From Parahalioglobus pacificus (GTDB taxonomy: Bacteria; Pseudomonadota; Gammaproteobacteria; Pseudomonadales; Halieaceae), in NCBI RefSeq assembly GCF_014652275.1, contig NZ_BMYM01000002.1, positions 930,001-994,000 on the forward strand: a stretch of DNA of 64,000 nt, given 5' to 3'. Made by a program: the position numbers and the translations under genes. Positions within the stretch are counted from its first letter, which is position 1. The number at the start of each line of letters is the position of its first letter. Shown piece by piece: positions 1 to 7,824 of the stretch. The notes below the pieces were generated by a model that was given only the letters and a program-made list of their open reading frames with translations, was not told where the DNA came from and searched no databases.

Positions 1-1
1 C

Positions 2-2050
2 CTTGTGGCCGCCATCGCGCTGCAGTCCGCTGTGGCGCAAGAAATAGAAGAAGTCGTGGTGTCCGGAAAATACGATACCCGCACCATCGATGTGACGGAT
101 GCCTTGTCGGTAGCACCGGACATTGCTGAGTTGCTGCGTGAGGCGCCCGGCGCAAACGTGAATACCAATGGTCCCTTAACGGGTATTCCCCAGTACCGCG
201 GCATGTATGGACCACGTATTGCCGTCACCCTGGACGGTCAGCAGATTTCGCCTGCTGGCCCCAATTGGATGGACCCGCCCCTGTCTTACGCGGTCAATGC
301 GCAGTTGGAGACGGTGGAAGTGTATAGGGGCATCGCGCCAGTCAGCATCGCGCAGGAATCCATCGGTGGCGCCATCGATGCCCGCAAGCGTCGACTGGAT
401 TTCGCCAATGCGGATGCGTTTGTTATGGGTGGAAGGGTGGGTGCCAGCCTGCAATCTGCAAACAGCGGTTATCAGGTAGATGCAGATATCCAGGCAGCCA
501 ATGACACGCAGCGCTTTAAAGTCGGTGCCATGTTGCAGGGCGGCGACGATATGGCATTCCCTGGCGGAGGAATTCTGCCTACCGAGTACGAGCGGCAGCG
601 TTATGACATTGGTTATGGCCACCGATTCGGCGATCACAGTGTCCAACTGGATTATGGCTACAACGATACAGGGGAAACCGGTACGCCAGCCCTGCCGATG
701 GATATCGACTATATCGAGGGCGACCTCTATGACCTGACGTATCGCTTTGATCCTGCGGGCAACCTCGCCCTCCGTGCCTCGGTGCATTACTCGGAGCTGG
801 ATCATGGGATGACGAATTTCCATCTGCGCCGGGCGCCCATGCCGGCCATGTTTCGCCAGAACATCGCCGCTACCGAGAACATGGGTTTCAAACTCGAAGC
901 CACTCTTGTTGACGACGCAGGCCAATGGACTGCGGGTACTGACGGGCTTAGCGCGACCCACGACTCCAACATCGATAACCCCACTAACCCCATGTTCTTT
1001 GTGGTGAACTTCAACAACGCCTCACGAGACGTTATCGGTGCGTTCCTGGAGCGCCAGCACCAATGGAACCATACCTGGTCGGGTGAACTGGGTGTGCGTG
1101 TAAACCGCGTATCCATGAATGCCGATGAGGTGAACGGCACACCCGCAATGATGATGCCGCCAGCGCAGGCACTTCGCGATCGCTTTAACGCGGCAGATCG
1201 TGACCAGTCCGATACCAATGTGGATACGGTGGCAAGGCTGGCATATGCGTTTGATGTTGCCGTCTCTGCCTACATCGGTCTGGCACAGAAAATGCGCGCG
1301 CCCAGTCATCAGGAGCGTTACCTCTGGCTGCCATTGGAGGCGACGGCGGGCTTGGCCGATGGGCAGGTATACATCGGCAACATTAAGCTGGATTCAGAAC
1401 AGTCTCGCACGATGGAGCTTGGGCTCGACTGGGTGACCGGGAATGTCAGTCTGCGGCCGCGCCTGTTTTACAGCCGCGTGGATGATTATATTCAGGGCAC
1501 ACAGCTGGATATGGGTAGCCCTGCGACCATGATGGTGCGCATGATGAATATGGCCAACGGCACATCGCGGCAGGACCCATTGCAGTTCAACAATGTTGAT
1601 GCCGAACTCTATGGCTTTGATATGGACTGGCGCTGGCAGCTCTCTGACCGCTGGGCGCTATCCGGTCTGGTGAATTATGTGCGCGGAGAGCGTCGCGATG
1701 TGGAGGACAACCTGTATCGCATTGCGCCGCCAAACATGACCGCGCGCCTGCACTACGAGCTCGACCGATGGGGCGCGCAGCTTGAATCGGTCCTGTATGC
1801 CTCTCACGACGATGTCAGTGCAGAGAACCGCGAACAAAGCAGTGCGGGTTACGGTGTCGTGAATGTCAGTGGCTCTTGGAGAGCGACGCCATCCCTGCAG
1901 TTTTCTGCGGGTGTAAACAACCTGTTTGATCGCGAGTACCAGCCGCACCTTGCCGGTTACAACCGCGCGGCGAATCCGGATATTGCTATCGGCGAACGCC
2001 TACCTGCGCAAGGCATCAATCTGTTTGCCCGCGTGAGCTACGCGTTCTAG
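2..2050 (+). CDS. TonB-dependent outer-membrane receptor, copper-receptor-like, 5' end outside the window
   Basis: The frame is open to the left edge and begins inside a signal peptide ending near AVAQ, so the true start lies upstream; about 682 residues are present. A TonB-box-like stretch (EEVVVSG) is followed by a plug domain and a long beta-barrel ending in an aromatic residue (YAF), as expected for an outer-membrane barrel. Met-rich loops are conspicuous: an MMM run near 1147-1156, several Met pairs near 1528-1555, and a segment HGMTNFHLRR followed by further Met residues near 803-850. Such Met motifs, and the H-x-M-x-N-x-x-LR arrangement, recall the OprC/NosA copper receptor family as I know it; substrate assignment is inference. 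It is followed by a good terminator, so it ends its own unit. It could instead take up another small ligand; only the TonB-receptor class is secure. Confidence 0.82.
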   Translation, partial: LVAAIALQSAVAQEIEEVVVSGKYDTRTIDVTDALSVAPDIAELLREAPGANVNTNGPLTGIPQYRGMYGPRIAVTLDGQQISPAGPNWMDPPLSYAVNAQLETVEVYRGIAPVSIAQESIGGAIDARKRRLDFANADAFVMGGRVGASLQSANSGYQVDADIQAANDTQRFKVGAMLQGGDDMAFPGGGILPTEYERQRYDIGYGHRFGDHSVQLDYGYNDTGETGTPALPMDIDYIEGDLYDLTYRFDPAGNLALRASVHYSELDHGMTNFHLRRAPMPAMFRQNIAATENMGFKLEATLVDDAGQWTAGTDGLSATHDSNIDNPTNPMFFVVNFNNASRDVIGAFLERQHQWNHTWSGELGVRVNRVSMNADEVNGTPAMMMPPAQALRDRFNAADRDQSDTNVDTVARLAYAFDVAVSAYIGLAQKMRAPSHQERYLWLPLEATAGLADGQVYIGNIKLDSEQSRTMELGLDWVTGNVSLRPRLFYSRVDDYIQGTQLDMGSPATMMVRMMNMANGTSRQDPLQFNNVDAELYGFDMDWRWQLSDRWALSGLVNYVRGERRDVEDNLYRIAPPNMTARLHYELDRWGAQLESVLYASHDDVSAENREQSSAGYGVVNVSGSWRATPSLQFSAGVNNLFDREYQPHLAGYNRAANPDIAIGERLPAQGINLFARVSYAF

Positions 2051-2386
2051 TCATCACCAGAGTTTCCTTCCGGAGAAAAAAAAGGCGGATCATCTGTAGC
2101 GTACAGTGATTAGAAAGGTGTAAAAACCGACAATTAACCCGCTTTGGCGGGTTTTTTGTTGCTCTCCGCTGGAGCAAGAATGCAGCTTGGCTACGTGTAG
2201 TAGCTTGTACTTGATCTGACTGACCGTGTCAGATTCAAGCGAAAGCAGACGCTTGGTGGTCGAGTGCTTATAGACTGATTCCGACCCGGTGCGGACGGAT
2301 TGACGGACCTGCAGCCGCCCCTTCTCGAGATCGACAACGATTAGCTGTAGGTCTGTCCAAAACTTGCTTCAATTTTCGCCTATCAG
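2051..2386. other. Intergenic stretch between convergent genes
   Basis: This 336-base stretch lies between the 3' ends of the TonB receptor and the convergent regulator. It holds the intrinsic terminator at 2136-2157 and nothing else I can support. No credible start codon with ribosome-binding site was seen. Confidence 0.6.
2136..2157 (+). terminator. Rho-independent terminator after the TonB receptor
   Basis: A 7-bp stem AACCCGC/GCGGGTT with a TTTG loop runs directly into a T tract. It lies 86 bases after the receptor stop codon, between convergent genes. Confidence 0.85.
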
Positions 2387-4333
2387 TCAGTCGGCCTTGG
2401 CATCATCGGGAAACGCCTCGCCACCGAGATTGCGCCTGAGCGCGACAAAGCGCGGTTCCTCAAGTACAGGATCGTTGTACGTGTTCAACACGAAATCGAG
2501 CTGCAGCGAAACAAATGGCGGCAATGGGCGCTCGGCCATCACAGAAAGGACGTCGTAGGCTCGATCAATGTTACCCAGTGCGAGCTGGATTTCTGCTTGG
2601 CGCATAGGGTGAACCGGTTTAGAGTCTGCAATGCGTATGAACTGCTCAGCCAGGCGTTGCACGTCATCGGCAAGTCCGATTCGACCGTAGGCATAGGCCA
2701 GCGTGGAGAGCCCCCCGGCTGAGAGCCCTTGTTGCGATACCTGGGCGTCGCGACGATGAAGCTCCTCAGCGAGGCGAAGCGAAGTTTCCGCCTGTTCCGC
2801 GATGCCATCGAGCGCCAGGCAGTAGCCGATCAACGAATGAACGTAGGCATCGTCTGGATTGAGCTTCAACATGCGGCGAAGCAACTGCATCGCGGTTTGC
2901 CGATCGCGTGCCAGGTAAAAATAGAAGCCGACATCCCGATCGACCGGGTCCAATCGCTTGATATGTGTCAGTAGTTCAAGCGCGGCCCTTTGCTGGCCGC
3001 CGCGAAGATAGAAGCCGACGACAAATGACAATATCTCCGCATCGTTCGGGCTGGAGTCGATGGCTCGCCGGAAATGAGCGTGCGCGGATTCCCTGTTCTC
3101 CAAAATATGCTCGACCGCACCCAGTACGGCGTGCGCCCGCCCGATGGCCGGATCGAGGTCGAGCGCTGTGTTGGCATCCTGACGAGCGAGCGCGAGTAAC
3201 TGCTCCGGCGTGTCCCGATTGGGATCAGGATCACGGGCTCGATGGTGCTTGATGAGCGCGTCCATCGCCCTGGACAGATGGCCGATAGCCCGGTCGGAAT
3301 AGGCAAGCTCAAACCCGGGATCCGCCTCGATGGCTTGATTGATATGGCGATGAAAGTCGTCGTTTGAATAGCCCAGCGTGTAGCCACCCCAGGTCACCGA
3401 TTGTTTCGCCTTCAAGTATTCGGCGTATGCGTCAACCGACGCGGTCGGCATCTTCTCCAGCCGCTGTTGCTCCGCCGGCAAGTAGTCGACGCCCAGCGCA
3501 GCCGCGACCTGAGTGGCAATGTCCGCCTGTATGTCGATTACCGTCGATACCTCCGCCAGGTCGCCGGGATAGGATTGCAACCAAAGCGGGCTGTCGGTTT
3601 CAGGGTCGATCAATTGAGCGGTAACGACGATCTCGCCCGCCGAGTAACGCACACTGCACTCCATCACGGCTGTCGCATCGAGCAGTTCAGCGATTTCCGG
3701 TACTGGGGGGCGGTCGGCCACGTAGTTCATCATCGATGACCGGGAGACCACGAGCAGGCCGCCGAGCTTTCCGAGCTGCTCGAGAATCTCCTGGTGCAGG
3801 CTGAGCGCCAGATAGGCGTCTTCGGTATCCGGGCTGAGGTTGTCGCAGGGAAGCACGGCGACCTTCGGAGACCGCCGTGCATCGGCGGGCCCATTGGAAA
3901 TCGAGCCGAACAAAGCGTAAGCGACGGCAACGACAAGGATTCCGGCGGCCAAGACAGCAGGCAGTTTGCGTGATGGCGGCGACTCGCCGCCACTGACGAC
4001 GACGTGTGCTAGGTCGGCATTTTGGTGCACGGCTGCAGTGAACTGGTAGCCGCGCCTTGGCACCGTAGTGATGTAGTCGCGACCCAGCGCCCGCCGCAAG
4101 ACCGTCACTGCCTGGTTCAGGTTGTTCTCCTCGACCACTGTGTCGGGCCACAGGGCGCTGAGCAGTGTCGTTCGATCGATGACGATGCCCGGATGCTTGA
4201 GGAAGTAGAGAAGCGTGTCGAATGCCTTGCCGGTGAGCTCAATTCGCTGCCCATTGGCATCGGTGAGCACGCGGCGGGCCGGGTCAACCCGGTAGTCCCC
4301 GAATTCGTAGATCTTTGATCCTGGAGAGCTCAT
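2387..4333 (-). CDS. Membrane-anchored winged-helix transcriptional regulator with TPR sensor domain (CadC/ToxR-like)
   Basis: The 648-residue protein has three parts. Residues about 8-103 form an OmpR/PhoB-type winged helix (YRVDPARRVL strand, the helix region around LTGKAFDTLLYFL, and the PRRGYQF wing). A single transmembrane helix lies at about 124-142. The periplasmic-side region of roughly 500 residues contains an AAA-like/adenylate-cyclase-associated segment and several TPR-like helical pairs from about 300 to 560. This is the architecture of CadC/ToxR-type one-component regulators that bind DNA from the membrane. It is divergent from the di-heme cytochrome gene across 211 bases, so that gene is the obvious target. 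Two TTCATAAG direct repeats one helical turn apart lie between them, matching how OmpR-type winged helices usually bind. The signal sensed cannot be read from the sequence. Confidence 0.85.
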   Translation of the reverse strand: MSSPGSKIYEFGDYRVDPARRVLTDANGQRIELTGKAFDTLLYFLKHPGIVIDRTTLLSALWPDTVVEENNLNQAVTVLRRALGRDYITTVPRRGYQFTAAVHQNADLAHVVVSGGESPPSRKLPAVLAAGILVVAVAYALFGSISNGPADARRSPKVAVLPCDNLSPDTEDAYLALSLHQEILEQLGKLGGLLVVSRSSMMNYVADRPPVPEIAELLDATAVMECSVRYSAGEIVVTAQLIDPETDSPLWLQSYPGDLAEVSTVIDIQADIATQVAAALGVDYLPAEQQRLEKMPTASVDAYAEYLKAKQSVTWGGYTLGYSNDDFHRHINQAIEADPGFELAYSDRAIGHLSRAMDALIKHHRARDPDPNRDTPEQLLALARQDANTALDLDPAIGRAHAVLGAVEHILENRESAHAHFRRAIDSSPNDAEILSFVVGFYLRGGQQRAALELLTHIKRLDPVDRDVGFYFYLARDRQTAMQLLRRMLKLNPDDAYVHSLIGYCLALDGIAEQAETSLRLAEELHRRDAQVSQQGLSAGGLSTLAYAYGRIGLADDVQRLAEQFIRIADSKPVHPMRQAEIQLALGNIDRAYDVLSVMAERPLPPFVSLQLDFVLNTYNDPVLEEPRFVALRRNLGGEAFPDDAKAD

Positions 4334-4420
4334 AGGCGGATGTCAGCTCCGTTACTCAAGTGCTCGCCCATCGGACTTGAGTCCGGGCAAACCCGCTGCA
4401 GGGCGCGCCACTGCAGGGAT

Positions 4421-4438
4421 TTCATAAGAATTCATAAG
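4421..4438. promoter_or_regulatory. Tandem direct repeats, candidate binding site of the divergent regulator
   Basis: TTCATAAG occurs at 4421-4428 and again at 4431-4438, a 10-base period. A second pair, CTGCAGGG, occurs at 4396-4403 and 4411-4418. All lie between the winged-helix regulator and the divergent cytochrome gene. Direct repeats at about one helical turn are typical targets of OmpR/PhoB-type DNA-binding domains. Assignment is inference from position and spacing. Confidence 0.45.
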
Positions 4439-4544
4439 CTCGCGTGCCATTTTCATGGTGTGGTCGGCAGCATCGTGGTGACCGGAGCGGGCTGGCGGAG
4501 GCCAGTCGCCTCCAGCCATCCACGATGCAACGAGGCCAGATACC

Positions 4545-5810
4545 ATGAGAACCATTGACACACTCATTTGCTGCACACCCATCCTTGCCCTGATCATATC
4601 CGCGCAAGCAGCACCTGACCAACTTTCGCCCGGGACTAACGGCCCGAATGTCGTTGCGCACGGAGAGAAGATATTCACATCGGAGACCTTCTCCGGCAAT
4701 GGGCGCGTCTGCACAACCTGCCATGAATTAAACCGGTTCGGCACTATCACGCCAGAATTTGTTCAGGAACTGTTCGCGAGCGACCCGGATGGACCGCTTT
4801 TTCGTTCGATCGACAGCGATGACGGAGTGGGCAACTCTTACGAGCGACTAAAGGAGCATGCGACTGTCCGAGTCGTACTAGATCTGCCCGAACGAACACC
4901 GAGTGGGCTCGGGATACGCAAGTGTGACGATCTAACGAATCAGACGGTGGTCATGCATCGTGGCAGTCCAACTGTGTTTAATGTGGCACTCGAACAGCAC
5001 ATTATGCACGACGGAAGGGAAGGCGATGACCTGGTGGCTCAGGCCCTGAGCGCCGTGCACTCCCATGCCGAGCCAGGCCGGGAGCCAACCAGTGAGGAGC
5101 TGGCGGCGATAGCCGCTTTTCAGTCGTCTTTGTTCAGTCACTCTGCGATTGCAGCGACACTTAAGCCTGGCCGAACGATGGAGTTTGTTGACAATCGCCC
5201 AGTCCTCGCGTTGCCAGATGGCAATACACCGGCGGAGAAGCGCGGTCGTGCCTTCTTCAATCCCGATCGGCAATGCGGCCAGTGCCACTCAGGGCCCATG
5301 CTTAACCGTACGAGCAGGTTCCATCCGAACGGTGTGGGGATGCCGATCGAATCCTCGTTCGCGGAACGGGCACCTGATATCCCGAATGAGAAATTCAGAT
5401 GGTGCTACGTTGACCTGGAGACGAATAAGCTTGCGCCCGGCCCACTGGGCACGACAGATGTTTTTCCGGCCCCGGTTTCCGATCCCGGAATAGGACTCAC
5501 CACCGGATTCCAGGAGTTCCAGCTTGAGGATGGGTCTCCGGCGATGATTCCCAACGAGCTGATCGTTGGTATAGCGGGACCTCTTTTCAAAATACCGACA
5601 CTGTGGGGCACACCGGACACGGCCCCATACTTCCACAACAATTCGGCGAAGACGCTGGACGAGGTGCTCGACCAGTACAATTTCATGTTCACGTTCTTCC
5701 CGGACGGGTCCTTCGGGTTGGGCTGCGATCCGAACGCGCCTGCTTGTATGGACGAGCAGGACAAGAAAGACATCATCAGTTATCTGCAGCTATTGTCGTT
5801 CGAGAGATAA
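4545..5810 (+). CDS. Secreted di-heme cytochrome c, cytochrome c peroxidase/MauG-like
   Basis: This 421-residue protein starts with a signal peptide (residues 1 to about 22, ending AQA). It has two covalent heme motifs, CTTCH at about 56-60 and CGQCH at about 244-248, so it should act in the periplasm. The C-terminal part contains the segment PTLWGTPDTAPYFHNNSAKTL, which matches the family pattern of di-heme peroxidases (in many members TAPYMHDG). MHDGREGDDL near residue 150 is another typical element. These enzymes reduce peroxide or oxidise other substrates with electrons from small c-type cytochromes. The HNN in place of HDG and the spacing of conserved loops suggest a divergent subgroup, so the substrate is open. 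It is divergent from the membrane-bound regulator and stands alone in its unit. Confidence 0.82.
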   Translation: MRTIDTLICCTPILALIISAQAAPDQLSPGTNGPNVVAHGEKIFTSETFSGNGRVCTTCHELNRFGTITPEFVQELFASDPDGPLFRSIDSDDGVGNSYERLKEHATVRVVLDLPERTPSGLGIRKCDDLTNQTVVMHRGSPTVFNVALEQHIMHDGREGDDLVAQALSAVHSHAEPGREPTSEELAAIAAFQSSLFSHSAIAATLKPGRTMEFVDNRPVLALPDGNTPAEKRGRAFFNPDRQCGQCHSGPMLNRTSRFHPNGVGMPIESSFAERAPDIPNEKFRWCYVDLETNKLAPGPLGTTDVFPAPVSDPGIGLTTGFQEFQLEDGSPAMIPNELIVGIAGPLFKIPTLWGTPDTAPYFHNNSAKTLDEVLDQYNFMFTFFPDGSFGLGCDPNAPACMDEQDKKDIISYLQLLSFER

Positions 5811-5901
5811 GGTGTAGTGTCCAAGTCACTACATGAGCGGCCCGCCGGGGGCCTCGCGACGTAGAAACTCCTGAGAATTTACTTGAAGTCAAATGTGCTC
5901 G

Positions 5902-5921
5902 ACCGGCCGCTTCTGGCCGGT
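5902..5921 (+). terminator. GC-rich hairpin after the cytochrome gene, possible weak terminator
   Basis: A perfect 7-bp stem ACCGGCC/GGCCGGT with loop GCTTCT lies about 90 bases after the cytochrome stop. No T tract follows, so an intrinsic terminator function is doubtful. Confidence 0.35.
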
Positions 5922-5942
5922 AGCGGCTATCGCTAGGTGTGA

Positions 5943-6308
5943 AAACGAAGGTCTGCTTTGGAGGAAGTCTCAACCTGGTCGGGCACTTCCTGTCAGGCGG
6001 GGTCTGAACTATTACATATGGAGAAAGCTCGATCAGAGCTGACGCTGTCTGTCAGTTCACGTCTGAACGATTACAGCTACGGCATTACACTCCATAAGGC
6101 CCAAGGATCCCAGTTCCCGCGAGTGATCGTTGCGCTGTAGCGTGGGCGGATTGTGGATCGGGCATGGCTCTACACGGCAATCACGCGCGCCGAGGCGGAG
6201 GTTCATATAATTGGATCGGCGAAAGACTTTGCGGCGGCTACCGGATCACCAAGTAATGCTCACCGCCGCAAAAGCCATCTAACAAGCTTGCTGCATCCCG
6301 CGCGCTAG
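5943..6308 (+). pseudogene. Remnant of a RecD/UvrD-type helicase C-terminus with an in-frame amber codon
   Basis: One reading frame (codons starting at positions divisible by 3) encodes YGITLHKAQGSQFPRVIVAL at about 6078-6137. A TAG follows at 6138-6140, and then the same frame continues with RIVDRAWLYTAITRAEAEV to a TAG at 6306-6308. These are the two last conserved motifs of superfamily 1 helicases of the RecD/TraA type: the HK-x-QGS-x-F motif and the LYTA-x-TRA motif, normally separated by a short loop. No helicase N-terminal part (Walker A/B) lies upstream; the frame is closed by TGA at 5940-5942. The piece is therefore a broken gene end, probably left by a deletion or a lost mobile element, with one nonsense mutation in an otherwise intact frame. 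Confidence 0.7.
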
Positions 6309-6326
6309 ATTCTTTTACACAGTAGT

Positions 6327-6343
6327 TTTACACACTGTGTAAA
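6327..6343. promoter_or_regulatory. 17-bp perfect palindrome with an adjacent half-site, orphan operator-like sequence
   Basis: TTTACACA at 6327-6334, one central base, then TGTGTAAA at 6336-6343. A further TTTTACACA half-site begins 13 bases upstream (about 6313). The form resembles TetR-family operators. It sits between the helicase relic and the 3' end of slyD, so no gene start adjoins it and its role is unclear. Confidence 0.35.
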
Positions 6344-6456
6344 TACTAACGAGATCACGGAGTATTGATATCTAAGGGGCTGGCAGTCACCCACCCAGCG
6401 TAATACACAGGTTTTGCTGAATACACTTTTTGATCCGCCTTTTTTGTGCCGCCCAG

Positions 6457-6939
6457 TCAGTGTTGGTGACCACCGGGTCCATGCACGTGTCGGTGTGCGA
6501 TCTCTTCGGGGCTGGCATCACGCAAGCGCATGACGTCGATAGTAAAGGTGAGCGTTTGCCCGGCCATAGGGTGGTTGGTATCGATATCAGCGCCGAATTT
6601 TCCTGCCTTCACCACGGTCGCGGGCTTGCGTCCTTCCGACGTATTCACCTGTACGGTCAAACCTGGGCGCAACTTCCCCTGGTAGATCAAATGCTTCACT
6701 GGCACTCGTCTGACCTGATCCTCCCGGCGCGGTCCGTAGGCTTGCTCGGGTGGCAGGGTGACGCTGATCGTGTCGCCCTCGGTTTTGTCCTCAAGTGCAG
6801 TCTCAACGCCGGGTAGAATGTTAGCTGACCCATGCAAGTAGGCGCTGGGCTCACCGTCACGTGAACTTTCCAGCAGTGTGCCTTGGGCGTCAGTGAGGTC
6901 GTAGTGGAAGTACACCACGGTGTTCTTGCAAATGCTCAT
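6457..6939 (-). CDS. slyD: FKBP-type peptidyl-prolyl cis-trans isomerase, SlyD-like
   Basis: This 160-residue protein has the SlyD layout. An FKBP half begins with VVYFHYDLTDAQGTLLESS. The inserted 'insert-in-flap' chaperone domain covers about 70-125 (PPEQAYGPRREDQVRRVP). The C-terminus is short and His-containing (HVHGPGGHQH), a reduced form of the metal-binding tail. SlyD catalyses prolyl isomerisation, acts as a chaperone and delivers nickel in enterobacteria; with so few histidines the nickel role is weaker here. The ATG at 6939 is chosen because GGAGGAG lies 8 bases upstream; the GTG three codons earlier touches that site. It lies 34 bases after the SDR gene on the same strand and may be read with that cluster. 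Confidence 0.88.
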   Translation of the reverse strand: MSICKNTVVYFHYDLTDAQGTLLESSRDGEPSAYLHGSANILPGVETALEDKTEGDTISVTLPPEQAYGPRREDQVRRVPVKHLIYQGKLRPGLTVQVNTSEGRKPATVVKAGKFGADIDTNHPMAGQTLTFTIDVMRLRDASPEEIAHRHVHGPGGHQH

Positions 6940-6973
6940 AGTACTCACTCCTCCAACAAAGCTGGCCCGATAT

Positions 6974-7822
6974 TCATTGCACGCCCGCCTTATCCAGCCC
7001 CGTGAGCTTCCTCACTATCCAATCTGTTATGCGGGTGGGCAGCCATGCTTTCAGAGCAATAAAGGCAGCACCCGGTAGCAGAGGCGTCACTTGCCTAGGG
7101 GCAGGGTTGGGGTGCTCACAGGCGGCGACAATGCACCCGGCCACGCTGGTTGGGTCTGCACCTTTGGCATGCAGTTCATGGTGAAATGATTTGAGCAACG
7201 TAAGCTGGCGCGTGTAAGGCGTTTCAGCGTCTATCCAGTTCTGGATTTGTGCCTGCTCCAGTGATCCAAAGCGGGTTTTGACTGCCCCTGGCTCAATAGT
7301 CACTACCTGCACTCCATGGGGGTGAAGTTCAGTGCGCAGCGAATCGGAAATCGACTCTACTGCGTGTTTGGTCGAGTTATAGGCCGCAAAAAAAGGCAGT
7401 GTCACCCGGCCTGCAACTGATGAAACGTTGATGATTTTGCCGCTGCGGCGCGCTCGCATCGCGGGAATCACCGCGCGTGTGACGCGGACCAGGCCCAATA
7501 CGTTGGTTTGATACTGGCGCTCCCACTCACTGTCCTCAATGCACTCCAGCGGTCCAACCAGCGCGAAGCCGGCGTTGTTCACCAGTACATCGGGTGCTTT
7601 CCCGTCGAACCATTGGGTGGCAGCTGCAACGGCGTCCGTCACAGAGTTTACATCGATCACATCCATTGCGATGCCGGTGAGGTTGCTGCCTAACGCATCC
7701 AGCTCAGCCAGGGCATCAGTGTCCCTGCCGGTAGCGACAACCCTATGCCCCTTGTTCGCCAGCAATAGCGCCGCAGCCCTTCCGATACCCGCAGTGCCGC
7801 CGGTGATAAGAATGTTCGCCAT
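6974..7822 (-). CDS. Short-chain dehydrogenase/reductase (SDR)
   Basis: A 282-residue classical SDR. The NAD(P)-binding motif TGGTAGIG lies at residues 7-14. The NNAG motif follows near 86-89. A catalytic Ser lies in the INVSS segment and the YNSTK motif (Tyr/Lys of the YxxxK pair) near 154-158. A C-terminal extension with hydrophobic helices suggests a lipid-like or membrane-associated substrate. The family oxidises alcohols or reduces ketones with NAD(P)(H); the substrate cannot be told. The start codon lies 2 bases after the stop of the upstream DUF1080 gene, showing translational coupling. It is the last member of a four-gene minus-strand cluster that begins with another SDR. Confidence 0.85.
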   Translation of the reverse strand: MANILITGGTAGIGRAAALLLANKGHRVVATGRDTDALAELDALGSNLTGIAMDVIDVNSVTDAVAAATQWFDGKAPDVLVNNAGFALVGPLECIEDSEWERQYQTNVLGLVRVTRAVIPAMRARRSGKIINVSSVAGRVTLPFFAAYNSTKHAVESISDSLRTELHPHGVQVVTIEPGAVKTRFGSLEQAQIQNWIDAETPYTRQLTLLKSFHHELHAKGADPTSVAGCIVAACEHPNPAPRQVTPLLPGAAFIALKAWLPTRITDWIVRKLTGLDKAGVQ

Positions 7823-7824
7823 AC

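Noticed and set aside
5958-6140. A 60-codon frame as an intact small gene
   Set aside because: Its end is the HK-x-QGS helicase motif and the same frame goes on beyond the stop with the next helicase motif, so it is part of a pseudogene.
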